A DNA stretch of 64,000 bases from assembly GCA_944325315.1 (NCBI GenBank), contig CALVAA010000005.1, positions 49,514 to 113,513 on the forward strand, written 5' to 3'. This DNA comes from Candidatus Gastranaerophilales bacterium (GTDB taxonomy: Bacteria > Cyanobacteriota > Vampirovibrionia > Gastranaerophilales > Gastranaerophilaceae). The number at the start of each line of letters is the position of its first letter. Within the stretch, counting starts at the first letter, position 1. Below, in pieces: positions 1 through 9,886 of the stretch. A program made the translations under genes and the position numbers. Below the pieces are notes generated by a model that saw nothing but the letters and a program-made list of their open reading frames with translations, was not told the DNA's origin and did not search any database.

Positions 1-1
1 T

Positions 2-1483
2 ATTACAATTATAAATATCGTAGGCGGTTTAATAATAGGCATTTTATTAAACGGAATGAGTCCTGAGGATGCGATTTCAAAGTATACTATTTTAACAATC
101 GGTGATGGTCTTGCCGCTCAAGTTCCCTCATTATTAATGGCTATTTCATCGGGTATAGTAATGACCCGTGCTACGGGCGGGGGTGTTGCATTGGGTTCTG
201 ATTTGGCAGTCCAGATATTGTCTAAGCCGACAAGTTTATTTCTTGCTTCCGGTTTTTTGATTTTAATTGCACTAACTTCAGGTGTAACAGGGCTTCCTTG
301 GTTTCCTTTTTTGGTATTTGCGGCAATTTTAATTCTCGGCGGCTTATCAGTTCTTGTAAACCAAGACGTACAACAGCAATTGGGGCAATTGGATGCCGTA
401 AAACAAAACATGCAAGATTTAGTTAATCCCAATAAAATGTATGAGCGCCTTGGTGTTGATGTTTTATCCTTGCAGGTCGGAGCAGGGCTTTTAGTAATAG
501 CAGATCCCGAACAAGACGGCCAACTGTTAGCTAAAATTGCAGCTTTAAGACAAAGAGTAACGGACGATTTAGGCTACATTATTCCAAACATTAGAATTAT
601 GGATTCAAGTGCCATTGGAGACAACGAATATTTAATTTCAATTCGTGGCAATCCTGTTGCAACGGGAACGGTTTATCCCGGTAAACTTATGGTAATAGCT
701 GATCAGTATGATGCTTTAGGTAAAAAATTGCCTGAAAATGCTATTGTTTCGGTTGAACCTACTTTCCAATCACAAGCTTATTGGCTAAACCCTCAGCATA
801 TAAGTAAAAGCGACAATATTCAAGCAGTAGATGCTGTTGATGTTATAGTAACACACTTACAAGAGTGTGTCCGTAAGTATGTTGATGAAGTTATGACAAA
901 AACAGATGTTTTAAAACTTATGGAGCTTGTTAAATCGCAAGACCCGACTCTTGTTAATGACCTTGTTCCTACCATTATATCAACATCAGATTTAAGAAAG
1001 ATATTTGTTAATTTAATAAGAGAAAAAGTTTCAATAAAAGATATTATATTTATTTTTGAAAGATTATGTGACTATGCGAGATTTTCAAAAGAACCGGATA
1101 TTTTATCAGAGCGCCTAAGGGCCGCACTTGGCCGTCAGATTTGTTTATCAAATGCAAACAAAGATAAAGTCTTATATGCGCTTACACTTTCGAGTGAGTG
1201 GGAAAAAACACTTGACGACAGTTGCCAAAGAACTGAATTAGGTACGATGTTTTTACTGAATCCGATGCAAGTACAGGAATTAATTGAATCGACCGCAAAT
1301 ACACTTATGCATGCTCAAAGCACGGTCGGAGTGCAGCCGGTTATTCTTTGTTCTCCGAGAATTCGCCTTCCTTTGTACCAAATGCTTGAGCGTCATATAC
1401 CAACAATTGTTGTAATATCTTATTCTGAGCTTATAACAGACATCCGTGTTGAAGCTATTGATACAATAGGTGAAGACTATTAA
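2..1483 (+). CDS. flhA: FlhA, flagellar type III export gate protein (5' end outside the window)
   Basis: Inner-membrane subunit of the flagellar type III export apparatus; its cytoplasmic domain receives chaperone-substrate complexes. The frame is open from base 2, and residues before the first ATG (base 56) continue the family pattern (IVGG, then GMSPEDA, YTILTIGDGL, QVPSLLMAISSGIV), so base 56 is not a start. About 493 of roughly 690 residues are present: the last transmembrane segments (about 1-110 of the fragment) and the cytoplasmic domain ending with the LGRQI and SSEWEKTL region. The virulence homologue SctV/InvA is possible, but the C-terminal text reads as FlhA. The stop shares four bases (TTAA, 1480-1483) with the stop of the opposing gene. 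Confidence 0.93.
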   Translation: MTIINIVGGLIIGILLNGMSPEDAISKYTILTIGDGLAAQVPSLLMAISSGIVMTRATGGGVALGSDLAVQILSKPTSLFLASGFLILIALTSGVTGLPWFPFLVFAAILILGGLSVLVNQDVQQQLGQLDAVKQNMQDLVNPNKMYERLGVDVLSLQVGAGLLVIADPEQDGQLLAKIAALRQRVTDDLGYIIPNIRIMDSSAIGDNEYLISIRGNPVATGTVYPGKLMVIADQYDALGKKLPENAIVSVEPTFQSQAYWLNPQHISKSDNIQAVDAVDVIVTHLQECVRKYVDEVMTKTDVLKLMELVKSQDPTLVNDLVPTIISTSDLRKIFVNLIREKVSIKDIIFIFERLCDYARFSKEPDILSERLRAALGRQICLSNANKDKVLYALTLSSEWEKTLDDSCQRTELGTMFLLNPMQVQELIESTANTLMHAQSTVGVQPVILCSPRIRLPLYQMLERHIPTIVVISYSELITDIRVEAIDTIGEDY

Positions 1484-2646
1484 ACGTCAATATGGGCTAA
1501 TAAATTATCAATCAATTGTCTTATAATTCTGGGGCTTTTTGAGCCTTTAATAAGGGCAAGTCTTTGTGCTTTTTCAATTAAAAGCTTTTCTTCTATTTGA
1601 ATATTGTTATCTTTTGCAAGTTGAATTACAATATCGTTAAATTCATCGTTTGTCGGCTTTGCAAAAAGAATATTTATTCCAAAGCGCTCGGATAAAGAAG
1701 AAATTTCATTAATTGTATCGTTAAGATGAATTTCATCCCCGCATCTTGATTGAAAAGACTCTTTTATAAGATGGCGTCTATTGGAAGTGGCATAAATTGC
1801 TGCGTTTTTAGGGCATTCTATTAAAGAACCTTCGAGAACGGCTTTCATAGTGGAAAGAGTGGGGTCTTGTTCATCGAATGAAATATCATCAGCAAAAATT
1901 ATAAATTTGTGATTGCTGTTTTTCAATTTTTCATACAGCTTATCTAAATTTATAAGGTTGTTTTTAAAAATTTGAACAATTTTTAATTCCTTAAATTCTC
2001 CCAAAAGCGCCCTTACACTTGAAGATTTTCCGCAGCCTGCATCTCCGTATAAAAGAATATTGTTGACTTTTAAGCCTGATAAAAGACTTTTTGTATTATC
2101 ATATAAAATTCTTTTTTGTTCGACATAACCTTTTAAATCATTAAACCTTAGGTTTTCTTTTAATTCTATCGGTTTAATTTCAAAGTCGTTGTCGAAAATA
2201 AATGCTCTTGAATTTTCAAAAATATCTAATGATTCTTCTTTAATATCGTCAATATTGATACTCGATTTTTCTGTTTCATAAAAAGCAAGGTATTCAAGAA
2301 GTTCGGCCCGGTCTTTAAATTTTTTACAAAGCGCTTCTTTTACGGTGTTGAAATCAATGGAAGCAATATCTGATAATATTTTTAATTCTTTTTGTGCTTG
2401 GTTTTTATCAGATAAGTTTTTTTTGATAAATATTTTTTCTTTTATATAAAGCGAGAAATTTTTTTTGTTTTGACTGTTTAAATTTGATACAAAATTTGAA
2501 TAAGTTTGAATATTTTCTTCGAAACTGTTTGAATTTATGAATCTATCCAAAAAGATAAGGAAACTTTTAATGATTTTATCTTCTTTTAAAACTTTAAATT
2601 CTGTTAAAAAATATGTTTTTAAATATTTTGATTTTATACTATGCAT
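1480..2646 (-). CDS. DUF815-type AAA+ ATPase
   Basis: A P-loop ATPase of the DUF815 family (COG2607); the cellular role of this family is not established. Walker A is GDAGCGKSS at about residues 205-213, Walker B is FIIFADD about 50 residues later, and a sensor-like ATSNRR follows. The N-terminal 170 residues are helical and Lys/Glu-rich. Start: an in-frame ATG at 2673 gives nine more residues, but the ATG at 2646 has GGAG seven bases upstream and overlaps the upstream stop as ATGCATAG, so it is preferred. Last gene of a leftward unit with the DUF1015 gene and glgX; translation is probably coupled to glgX. Confidence 0.8.
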   Translation of the reverse strand: MHSIKSKYLKTYFLTEFKVLKEDKIIKSFLIFLDRFINSNSFEENIQTYSNFVSNLNSQNKKNFSLYIKEKIFIKKNLSDKNQAQKELKILSDIASIDFNTVKEALCKKFKDRAELLEYLAFYETEKSSINIDDIKEESLDIFENSRAFIFDNDFEIKPIELKENLRFNDLKGYVEQKRILYDNTKSLLSGLKVNNILLYGDAGCGKSSSVRALLGEFKELKIVQIFKNNLINLDKLYEKLKNSNHKFIIFADDISFDEQDPTLSTMKAVLEGSLIECPKNAAIYATSNRRHLIKESFQSRCGDEIHLNDTINEISSLSERFGINILFAKPTNDEFNDIVIQLAKDNNIQIEEKLLIEKAQRLALIKGSKSPRIIRQLIDNLLAHIDV

Positions 2647-4768
2647 TTTCACACTCCACAAAAATAGCGGCACTTTGAGGGTTTAGTATATAGTCTCTTT
2701 CTATGTATTCTTTTATATCAAGAGTGATATTTGCAAAGTTTGAACTGTCAAGACAAATGTGCCAGTTTTTATTTTCAAGATTTTTAGGCAGGACAATATT
2801 TAGTGGCTGTTCACTTTTAGATGATGCAAGATAAATTCTTTTTTGACTTGAATTAATTAAAACTCCAAAGAATAAATCTAAGGGGTTATCCCAATAGCCG
2901 CCGTTTTCGGGGCTTGCAATTTGTGAGTTATCGTAATGATATGAAAGTGATTTAACAAATTCATCGCTTCTGAAAATCGTATTTTCGTTTCTAAATTTTA
3001 TTAAATTTCTAACAAATTCCATTATTCTGTTTTCAAAACTATCTTTTTTAGTTGCCCTGTCCCAACTTAGGTAGTTTGTGTTATCGTCTTTATTGTAGCT
3101 GTTGTTATTGCCGTTTTTTGTATGCATTATAATATCACCTATTTGAATCATAGGAATTCCATAAGAGAAAAATAAAAAAATAAGCTGTTTTCTAATAGCA
3201 TTTTCTTGCTCTTTAAGATTGTTTGAATAATCTCCGCATATTTCCCAATCAGAGCCTCCCATTGTAGAAGAGCTTTTTTTATTAAAGTTATTTAAATCAA
3301 AAAGCGTAAAGCCGTCATGGGAAGCTATATAGTTTATTGATTTATTAATTCCTTTAAATTTTGTCGGCGTTCCTTCGATTAAATTTTTCATTTGTCTTGG
3401 GGTGACTTCATTTGGTCTTAGAGTGATTTTTCTTATGGTGTCTCTTGATATATCATTCCACTCAGCCCAAAAAGAAGGAAAATTCCCAAGTTGATAGCAG
3501 TCTTTTCCGCCGCAAGTCCAGGGTTCTGCTATTAATACGATTCCTCTTTGACTTTGGGTAAAATTGTCTATGACATTAATATTTTTTTCTTTTAATTTTT
3601 CTTTTAATTTAGCTGCAAGTGAATTAATGCTGTCATAAATTTCACTGCAATCATAACTGTTTTCAAGTAATGCTGCAGCAAGGTCAAACCTAAAGGCGTC
3701 AACTCCTTGGTTTGCCCAAAAGGCAATAGAATCTATAATTAAGTTTAAAGCCCCTTCATTGTTTGCATTGAAGTCGTTTCCGCAACCGGAATTAGACCTG
3801 TAATAGCCGTTTTTAAATACTTTATAATAGGAAGAATTATCAATCAGAGCGTACGATAATAAATTGGCATCATCTAAATTATGATTGACAAGGCCGCCTT
3901 CTCCTGTGTGATTATAGACCATATCAAGGCAAACTTTAATATCGTTTTTATGGAATTCATTTATCATACTTCTAAATTCCCTTAAAAGGTTTCCTTGAGT
4001 TTTATCATAAGCATATCTTCTTGCCAGGCTAAAATATCCTAAAGGCATATAGCCCCAATGGTTTGTTCCGTTTTGTTTGGAATCGTATTCATTAACAGGC
4101 AAAAATTCTATCATTGTAATGCCTAAGTTTTTTATGCTTTTTGCAAATTTAGCTGCCCCTTTATATGTCCCTGCTTCCGGCATGGATATATTTTGGGTTA
4201 AATCTTTAATATGAACCTCTCCTATTATTTCGGAATTAAACGGACGAGGTTTAACTTGAGTAATTTCTATGTCTTCTTTTGGGTGAAAGACGGATTTAAC
4301 TGCCCACTTGGCGTTATTTATAAGATGAAAATTACCGCCTGAGCGGAACATATTTAACCCGGGGTTAACATCTGAAGGAAGGTGTGACAGCTCTTGAGTA
4401 TACGGGTCATAAGCAACTTTGTTCGGGTTAAAGCGGTTGTTTTTTTCATCGAATTTTGAAATAAAGCCAATATCGCTTCCGGCTTCAAAGTTTTCTTTAT
4501 ATTCCCAATTAGGTCCAAAAATTCTAAACCCATAGTATATAGGGCGTTTTTTACAATTTAGAACATAGTCTTTAACTGAAGTAAAAAAGATGTCTCCTTG
4601 TTTTTCCATTTCTAAAACCATGCAAGCGTCTTCGCCTTGAGGTTTTTCAAAAATGCAAAGAAGTACTTTTGTGGCGTTTTTGGAATACAGCCTAAATTCG
4701 ACGCATTTTGTTTCTTCGTTATAAATAGCACCGAGTGAGGTTTTGTCTTTTAATTTAATATTTTCCAT
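2639..4768 (-). CDS. glgX: Glycogen debranching enzyme, GlgX/isoamylase type (GH13)
   Basis: Hydrolyses alpha-1,6 branch points of glycogen-like glucans in the cytoplasm; no signal peptide is seen. A CBM48-like N-terminal domain (about 1-150) precedes a GH13 barrel. Conserved regions are visible: DMVYNHTG near residue 284, the nucleophile motif FRFDLA near 358, the acid/base Glu in AEPWTCGG near 416 and the transition-state Asp in SHDGFT near 484. At 709 residues it has normal length. An AGGAGAAG sequence stands just before the ATG. Second gene after the DUF1015 gene (20-base gap). Exact specificity (isoamylase, GlgX or pullulanase) is not settled by sequence alone. The GH77 and GH57 enzymes in this window probably act on the same polymer. 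Confidence 0.88.
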   Translation of the reverse strand: MENIKLKDKTSLGAIYNEETKCVEFRLYSKNATKVLLCIFEKPQGEDACMVLEMEKQGDIFFTSVKDYVLNCKKRPIYYGFRIFGPNWEYKENFEAGSDIGFISKFDEKNNRFNPNKVAYDPYTQELSHLPSDVNPGLNMFRSGGNFHLINNAKWAVKSVFHPKEDIEITQVKPRPFNSEIIGEVHIKDLTQNISMPEAGTYKGAAKFAKSIKNLGITMIEFLPVNEYDSKQNGTNHWGYMPLGYFSLARRYAYDKTQGNLLREFRSMINEFHKNDIKVCLDMVYNHTGEGGLVNHNLDDANLLSYALIDNSSYYKVFKNGYYRSNSGCGNDFNANNEGALNLIIDSIAFWANQGVDAFRFDLAAALLENSYDCSEIYDSINSLAAKLKEKLKEKNINVIDNFTQSQRGIVLIAEPWTCGGKDCYQLGNFPSFWAEWNDISRDTIRKITLRPNEVTPRQMKNLIEGTPTKFKGINKSINYIASHDGFTLFDLNNFNKKSSSTMGGSDWEICGDYSNNLKEQENAIRKQLIFLFFSYGIPMIQIGDIIMHTKNGNNNSYNKDDNTNYLSWDRATKKDSFENRIMEFVRNLIKFRNENTIFRSDEFVKSLSYHYDNSQIASPENGGYWDNPLDLFFGVLINSSQKRIYLASSKSEQPLNIVLPKNLENKNWHICLDSSNFANITLDIKEYIERDYILNPQSAAIFVECENA

Positions 4769-4788
4769 TACTTCTCCTAAAAAAGAGT

Positions 4789-6030
4789 TTATTTAAGAGG
4801 GTTAATTACAAGTCCCGACAGTAACTTAGGATAAAAATAAGTTGATTTTTGCGGCATTCTAAGTCCAACTTGAGAAATATTAATAATATCTTGCATTTTT
4901 GGATATGCCATTATAAATACGGCACTTGCCCCATTTTTAGTTGAGTCAAATGCAACGTGTTCTTGTTTTTCATATTTGATTCCGTTTTGACTCATAAGTT
5001 CATCTGATGAAAAATTTAGTTCTTTTTTGAGAATAATTTCATGTAAAACGGTCAAATCCAAATTTTGCAGTTCTTTTGGAGTATCAATTGTCTCTTTAAT
5101 ACCTTCTTTTAGTTTTAAAATATAGAAATTGTCATCATTTTTAAGAATAAGCCCTGTTGTAATTTGTTTTTGATTTAAGTCTTCAATCTTTTCTAAAAAT
5201 GTGTTTTTATCCTTCAATACTTCAACTTCATAGTATTTAGAAACTTTTTCAAGTATTATTTTTGGGTCGATTTCTTTTTCAATTATTCTATGGGTAGGAT
5301 AAATGACAAGATTTTCATCTGCTGCATTTGTAAAATAGCTCATGACATATTTAGCGTATTCATTGTCGCTATGAGCTTTTGAATAGTTCATGGATGTTTC
5401 GTAGCGGTGATGTCCGTCTGCAATCAAAAGAGTTTTATCCTCAAGTGTTTTTTGGATTAGTTCAATATCTTTTGTATCATCAATAAGATACACAATGTTT
5501 TCTGTTCCCAAATCGTCGACCACATCTATAAAAGGAGTTTGGGACAAGTATTTTTGAGCCATTTTTTCGACTTTTTGTTCTGTATCATTGTAAACCATAA
5601 AAATTTGCGAAAAAAACGCTCCTGTTGCTTCAACAAGATTTAATCTGTCTTGTTTTGGTCCACCCATTGTGTATTCATGGGGAAGAATTTTTTTTGATTC
5701 AAAATTTTCGATTTTATTTCTTGCAATAAACCCTTTTCTTTCTATGGTTTTGCCTTTTTCGTTTTTATATTTTTGGATAATATAAAAAATTGAAGGTTTT
5801 TCGGTTTTTATTAATACATTTTCTTTTTGCCATTTTTCAAAAGAATTTTTAGAATCTTCATATCTGTTTTTTTCTTTTGATAAAATTAGTCTTACAATAT
5901 TGTATTCACTTCTTTTGTAAAGTTCGTTTCTGTAATTTTCATCAATAACGTCATAAGGGGGTGCTATAACGTCTTTTATGTTAATTTTATTCTGATTATA
6001 AACAATTGCATTTATAGGCAATACTTCCAT
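4789..6030 (-). CDS. DUF1015 family protein
   Basis: Recognised as a DUF1015 (COG4198) protein: the N-terminal IAPPYDVI and the central LIADGHHRYET motif (about residues 203-213) are family hallmarks. The 413-residue length is normal. It is soluble, with no signal peptide. The biochemical role of the family is unknown to me; the GHHR signature suggests a phosphate- or metal-binding site, which is inference. AAAGGAG precedes the ATG by six bases. First gene of the leftward unit with glgX and the DUF815 ATPase. Confidence 0.85.
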   Translation of the reverse strand: MEVLPINAIVYNQNKINIKDVIAPPYDVIDENYRNELYKRSEYNIVRLILSKEKNRYEDSKNSFEKWQKENVLIKTEKPSIFYIIQKYKNEKGKTIERKGFIARNKIENFESKKILPHEYTMGGPKQDRLNLVEATGAFFSQIFMVYNDTEQKVEKMAQKYLSQTPFIDVVDDLGTENIVYLIDDTKDIELIQKTLEDKTLLIADGHHRYETSMNYSKAHSDNEYAKYVMSYFTNAADENLVIYPTHRIIEKEIDPKIILEKVSKYYEVEVLKDKNTFLEKIEDLNQKQITTGLILKNDDNFYILKLKEGIKETIDTPKELQNLDLTVLHEIILKKELNFSSDELMSQNGIKYEKQEHVAFDSTKNGASAVFIMAYPKMQDIINISQVGLRMPQKSTYFYPKLLSGLVINPLK

Positions 6031-6192
6031 TTTAGTCTCCTTTTTGAATCTATATATATTTTAGAAGAATTTTTAGATAATGTAAAACATTAAAACAGTT
6101 TTTAACATTTGTTACAAAATAAAATATTCAGTCAATTTTTGTTTTTAAAAATACTTTATTATAATGTGTAATTTATAAGGTTAGTTATTGGT
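6031..6192. promoter_or_regulatory. Divergent intergenic region between DUF1015 gene and glycine-zipper gene
   Basis: This AT-rich stretch separates two divergent genes and must hold both promoters. For the rightward gene a perfect TATAAT lies at 6160-6165, with no good -35 at the right distance, and AAGG at 6177-6180 serves as a weak ribosome binding site. I cannot pick a leftward promoter with confidence. Confidence 0.4.
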
Positions 6193-7092
6193 ATGGTGGA
6201 AAAAATTTCAACCTCACAACAAAATAATATTTTGCCATATAATAACAAGCAAAATATTAAAAATAATACTTCCAGCGAATCTATATTTTTAGAAAATGCA
6301 CTACAGGAAGTTAAAAACAATCAGGGGTTTTTAGGAAAATTTTGGAATGGAACAAAAGAGTTTTTCAATGTAGGGCTTAGTGCTTCAGATTGTGAAAACA
6401 TGCTTGATAAGTATAATTCCGGAGAAATTTCTTTTAGTGAAGCTCTTGAATGCATAGAAGATTTTAGTCAAAAACAACAAAATATAGTTGAATTGGAATC
6501 AAATATCCTGACAGGAGTAGGGGCGATTGCAATGGCTACGGCAGCAACTGCAGCAGGGCCTATATCTTGGGGATTAGCTATTGCTAAAGGTGCTCCCATT
6601 GGGGCTATTTTAAAATCAGGAATAAAAATGCTGGATAGGGCAACAAACGATACCGAAAATGATACATTTGATGCTAAACAAATAGCAAAAGATGCTATTT
6701 CAGGAGCTATGACAGGTGCTACAAGTGCTGTTTCATCGGGTGTTGGGGTTGGTATTAAAAATGCCGATGCTTCACTATCTATTTTGAACGGAGCTAAATG
6801 CGGTCTTATATGTGGCGCTGCTTCAGGAACAGGTTCTTATGTAACGGATGTTGCTTTTGGTGACAAGGAATTTGATATGGGTGATTTTGCGAAAAATACA
6901 CTGACAAGTTCATTAGTATCAGGAACGGTAGGGGCTGTTGTCGGCGGCGGAATGTATGCAAGTGCAAGCTTAAAGGGTAATATCGGAAGCCAAACAAGCC
7001 AAACTTTGAGCGAGACAATAGTATCGGATTCAACCACAAGTACGGCGAGAAAGGTTCTCGGTCGTGCTGAACAGGATTTAATAACATTATAA
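6193..7092 (+). CDS. Glycine-zipper-rich protein of unknown function
   Basis: Not recognised. The first 40 residues are polar, Asn/Gln-rich and probably disordered. Residues about 45-105 are helical (around GTKEFFNVGLSASDCENML). From about residue 105 on there are repeated small-residue helices of glycine-zipper type: GVGAIAMATAATAAG, AISGAMTGATSAVSSGVGVG, LICGAASGTGS and LVSGTVGAVVGGGMYASAS. Similar stretches occur in pre-toxin and membrane-inserting regions of polymorphic toxins and in effector-like proteins, but no toxin domain follows; the protein ends in a short charged tail. No signal peptide. A bidirectional hairpin terminator lies downstream. Confidence 0.7.
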   Translation: MVEKISTSQQNNILPYNNKQNIKNNTSSESIFLENALQEVKNNQGFLGKFWNGTKEFFNVGLSASDCENMLDKYNSGEISFSEALECIEDFSQKQQNIVELESNILTGVGAIAMATAATAAGPISWGLAIAKGAPIGAILKSGIKMLDRATNDTENDTFDAKQIAKDAISGAMTGATSAVSSGVGVGIKNADASLSILNGAKCGLICGAASGTGSYVTDVAFGDKEFDMGDFAKNTLTSSLVSGTVGAVVGGGMYASASLKGNIGSQTSQTLSETIVSDSTTSTARKVLGRAEQDLITL

Positions 7093-7160
7093 TTTTGAAA
7101 GGAATACAATTGTTTAAATTTTTGTTTTTATTAATTACAAGCCAAACAAATTACGCATAT

Positions 7161-7184
7161 TTACCAATAAAGTATTATTGGTAA
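7161..7184. repeat. Small inverted repeat downstream of the glycine-zipper gene
   Basis: Ten-base arms TTACCAATAA and TTATTGGTAA flank a four-base AGTA loop. No T-run follows in either direction, so it is not a classical terminator; it may protect the 3' end of the rightward mRNA or bind a protein. Confidence 0.4.
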
Positions 7185-7190
7185 AAATAA

Positions 7191-7222
7191 AGCCCGGCAG
7201 TAAAATTTGCCGGGCTCTTTTT
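7191..7222. terminator. Bidirectional rho-independent terminator
   Basis: A perfect nine-base stem (AGCCCGGCA / TGCCGGGCT) with an eight-base loop is followed by CTTTTT on the plus strand and by a TTATTTTTA run on the minus strand. It lies between the convergent glycine-zipper gene and clpB and can serve both. Confidence 0.85.
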
Positions 7223-9800
7223 ATGCTTTTGAAAATTTTATCTCGTCATCTATAAAATCTATTTTTATTGTGTCTCCGTCTTTAAAGTCTCCTTTTAAAA
7301 GTGCTTTTGAAAGAGGGTTTTCAATTAATTGCCTTATGGTTCTTTTTAACGGACGGGCTCCGTACATCGGATTATACCCAACGAGTGCAAGGTGCTCTTT
7401 TGCTTGGGGCGTTATTTCAAGTTCAATTTTTCTTTCATAAAGGAGCTGTTTTAAGTATTGTATTTGAATATCTACAATATGTGATAAATTGTCTAAAGTT
7501 AGAGCATCAAAGAATATGGTTTCATCTATACGGTTTAAAAATTCGGGTTTAAAGTATTCTCTCAGTTTTGCCATTATTTCTTCTTTTATCTGCTCTTTAT
7601 TGGAAGGGTTTACCATTCCTTTTAAGGCGTTATCCAGAATGATGTTTGAACCTATGTTAGATGTTAAAATTATTATGGTATTTTTAAAGTCTACGGTTTT
7701 GCCCTTAGAATCCGTTAATCTTCCGTCGTCAAATATTTGAAGCATTATGTTAAACACATCAGGGTGAGCTTTTTCAATTTCATCAAAGAGAATAACACTG
7801 TATGGTTTTTTTCTGACAGCTTCAGTTAATTGTCCTCCTTCGTCATATCCGACATATCCCGGAGGAGCTCCTATCAGCCTTGCTACTGAGTGTTTTTCCA
7901 TATATTCTGACATATCAATTCTAATTAAGTTATTTTCATCCAAAAACATAAACTTAGCTAATGCTTTAGCCAGTTCTGTTTTACCGACTCCGGTCGGTCC
8001 TAAGAACAAAAATGTTCCAATGGGGCGTTTAGGGTCAGATAAACCGGAACGAGCCCTTCTTATTGAGTCAGATATAACGTTTACTGCTTCATCTTGACCT
8101 ATTACTTGTTTGTGGAGGGTTTGTTCCATATCCAGTAGTTTTTTGCTTTCTTCTTCAACAAGTTTAGATACAGGTACGCCTGTCCATTTAGATATAATTT
8201 CTGCTATATCTTCTTCATCTATTTCTTCTTTTAAAAGAGTGTTTTTGTGTTCTTGATTTTTGCATTCTTTTAATTGTTCTTCAAGTTCGGGCAGTTTTCC
8301 GTATTGAAGTTTAGCTGCAAGTTCAAGGTTGTATTCTCTTTGAGCACGTTCAATTTCGTGTTTGGTTTTTTCGATTTCTTCTTTTATTCCAACTTCACCT
8401 TTGATTGAAGATTTTTCTTTTTCCCATAAAGCTTTTAATTCCTGAGCTTTTTTTTCTGTTTCATCCAGAATTTTTTGAACTTTAGCGATTTTTTCTTCGT
8501 CATTATCGTCTTTTAGACTTTGAAGCTCTATTTTCAATTGAAGCTTTTGTCTTTCTAATTTATCAAGTTCCTCCGGCATGGAATCAATTTCAATTCTAAC
8601 GGCAGAAGACGCTTCATCTACAAGGTCTATTGCTTTATCCGGAAGGTATCTGTCCGTTATGTACCTATTAGAAAGTTTAGCTGCAGCTACAAGGGCAGAA
8701 TCTTTTATTCTGATACCGTGGTGAACTTCGTATTTGTCTTTTAAACCTCTTAGAATTGAAATTGTATCTTCAACTGTCGGTTCATTAACTAAAATTGGCT
8801 GAAAACGACGTTCAAGGGCAGGATCTTTTTCAATGTATTTTCTGTATTCATTAATTGTTGTAGCGCCAAGTGTTCTTATAGAACCTCTTGCAAGCATTGG
8901 CTTTAATAAGTTTCCGGCATCTGAAGTACCTTCAGCTCCGCCTGCCCCTATAATTGTATGAATTTCATCTATAAACATTATAATTTCGCCGTCTGATTTT
9001 TCGACTTCTTTTAAGACTTTTTTCAGCCTTTCTTCAAATTCACCTCTATACTTTGCACCTGCAATTAATGCTCCCATATCAAGAGATATTAAAGTTGTAT
9101 TTTTAAGGCTTTCAGGTACATCTCCCCTTACTATTCTTTGGGCAAGCCCTTCAATAATTGCGGTTTTTCCGACCCCTGCTTCACCAATCAGGCAGGGGTT
9201 ATTTTTGCTTCTTCTGTTTAAAACTTGTATAATTCTTCTGATTTCATTGTCTCTTCCTATTACAGGGTCAAGTTTTCCTAAACGAGCCATTTCGGTTAAA
9301 TCAACAGAATATTTTTCTATAATTTTATAATCTTCATCTGCGTTTTTAGTATCCACTTTTTTGTCTCCCCTAATATTTTTCATTGCATTTAAAATTCTTA
9401 TATTTGTTATTTGATATTTTTCTTTTATTCTTTTTATGTCACTGTCTTCAAGTTCAAACAAAGCTAAAAACAGGTGCTCCGGAGAAGTGAATTTGTCTTT
9501 CAGCTCTTTTGTTTTTTCGCTTGCAATTTCAAACAATTTGAGTGTGTTTTTACTAAAGTATATCCTTTCATTTGGCTCGGTTGTTTTTGCAAGATTATTT
9601 ATTTGGTTTTTTACATCCAAATTAAAAAGATTATTGTTTAGTTTTAATTCACTAAGAAGCGCTATTATGCTTTCAGATGTGCTTTGTGTCATTGAATATA
9701 AAATATGCACGGGTTCGATTAAAGTATTATGATTTTCCATTGCAAGATTTTGCGCTTCATAAATTAATTCTTTTGATGAATCGGTAAAATTGTCAAACAT
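7221..9800 (-). CDS. clpB: ClpB disaggregase (Hsp104/Clp ATPase)
   Basis: ATP-driven threading machine that pulls proteins out of aggregates together with DnaK. Domains in order: Clp N-domain repeats (about 1-145), AAA+ module 1 with GEAGVGKT near 207 and FIDEIHT, a long coiled-coil M-domain (about 400-525), and AAA+ module 2 with GPTGVGKT near 603 and LFDEIEKAH. The long M-domain favours ClpB over ClpC or ClpA, which have a shorter or no insert. The 859-residue length fits. AAGGGA precedes the ATG by about seven bases. I found no CIRCE-like inverted repeat in the 86 bases before it, so heat-shock control is not evident. Confidence 0.93.
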   Translation of the reverse strand: MFDNFTDSSKELIYEAQNLAMENHNTLIEPVHILYSMTQSTSESIIALLSELKLNNNLFNLDVKNQINNLAKTTEPNERIYFSKNTLKLFEIASEKTKELKDKFTSPEHLFLALFELEDSDIKRIKEKYQITNIRILNAMKNIRGDKKVDTKNADEDYKIIEKYSVDLTEMARLGKLDPVIGRDNEIRRIIQVLNRRSKNNPCLIGEAGVGKTAIIEGLAQRIVRGDVPESLKNTTLISLDMGALIAGAKYRGEFEERLKKVLKEVEKSDGEIIMFIDEIHTIIGAGGAEGTSDAGNLLKPMLARGSIRTLGATTINEYRKYIEKDPALERRFQPILVNEPTVEDTISILRGLKDKYEVHHGIRIKDSALVAAAKLSNRYITDRYLPDKAIDLVDEASSAVRIEIDSMPEELDKLERQKLQLKIELQSLKDDNDEEKIAKVQKILDETEKKAQELKALWEKEKSSIKGEVGIKEEIEKTKHEIERAQREYNLELAAKLQYGKLPELEEQLKECKNQEHKNTLLKEEIDEEDIAEIISKWTGVPVSKLVEEESKKLLDMEQTLHKQVIGQDEAVNVISDSIRRARSGLSDPKRPIGTFLFLGPTGVGKTELAKALAKFMFLDENNLIRIDMSEYMEKHSVARLIGAPPGYVGYDEGGQLTEAVRKKPYSVILFDEIEKAHPDVFNIMLQIFDDGRLTDSKGKTVDFKNTIIILTSNIGSNIILDNALKGMVNPSNKEQIKEEIMAKLREYFKPEFLNRIDETIFFDALTLDNLSHIVDIQIQYLKQLLYERKIELEITPQAKEHLALVGYNPMYGARPLKRTIRQLIENPLSKALLKGDFKDGDTIKIDFIDDEIKFSKA

Positions 9801-9886
9801 AATTTATCCCTTCTTATATTTATATTTTATAAGGATTTTTTGGGATTTTTCTAAAATTAATGTTATTTTAATTATTTGAATAAAAA

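Noticed and set aside
2..1483. Virulence secretion protein SctV
   Set aside because: The cytoplasmic text and LGRQI region fit FlhA better, and no other injectisome gene is visible.
7221..9800. ClpC instead of ClpB
   Set aside because: The coiled-coil M-domain of about 125 residues is the ClpB form.
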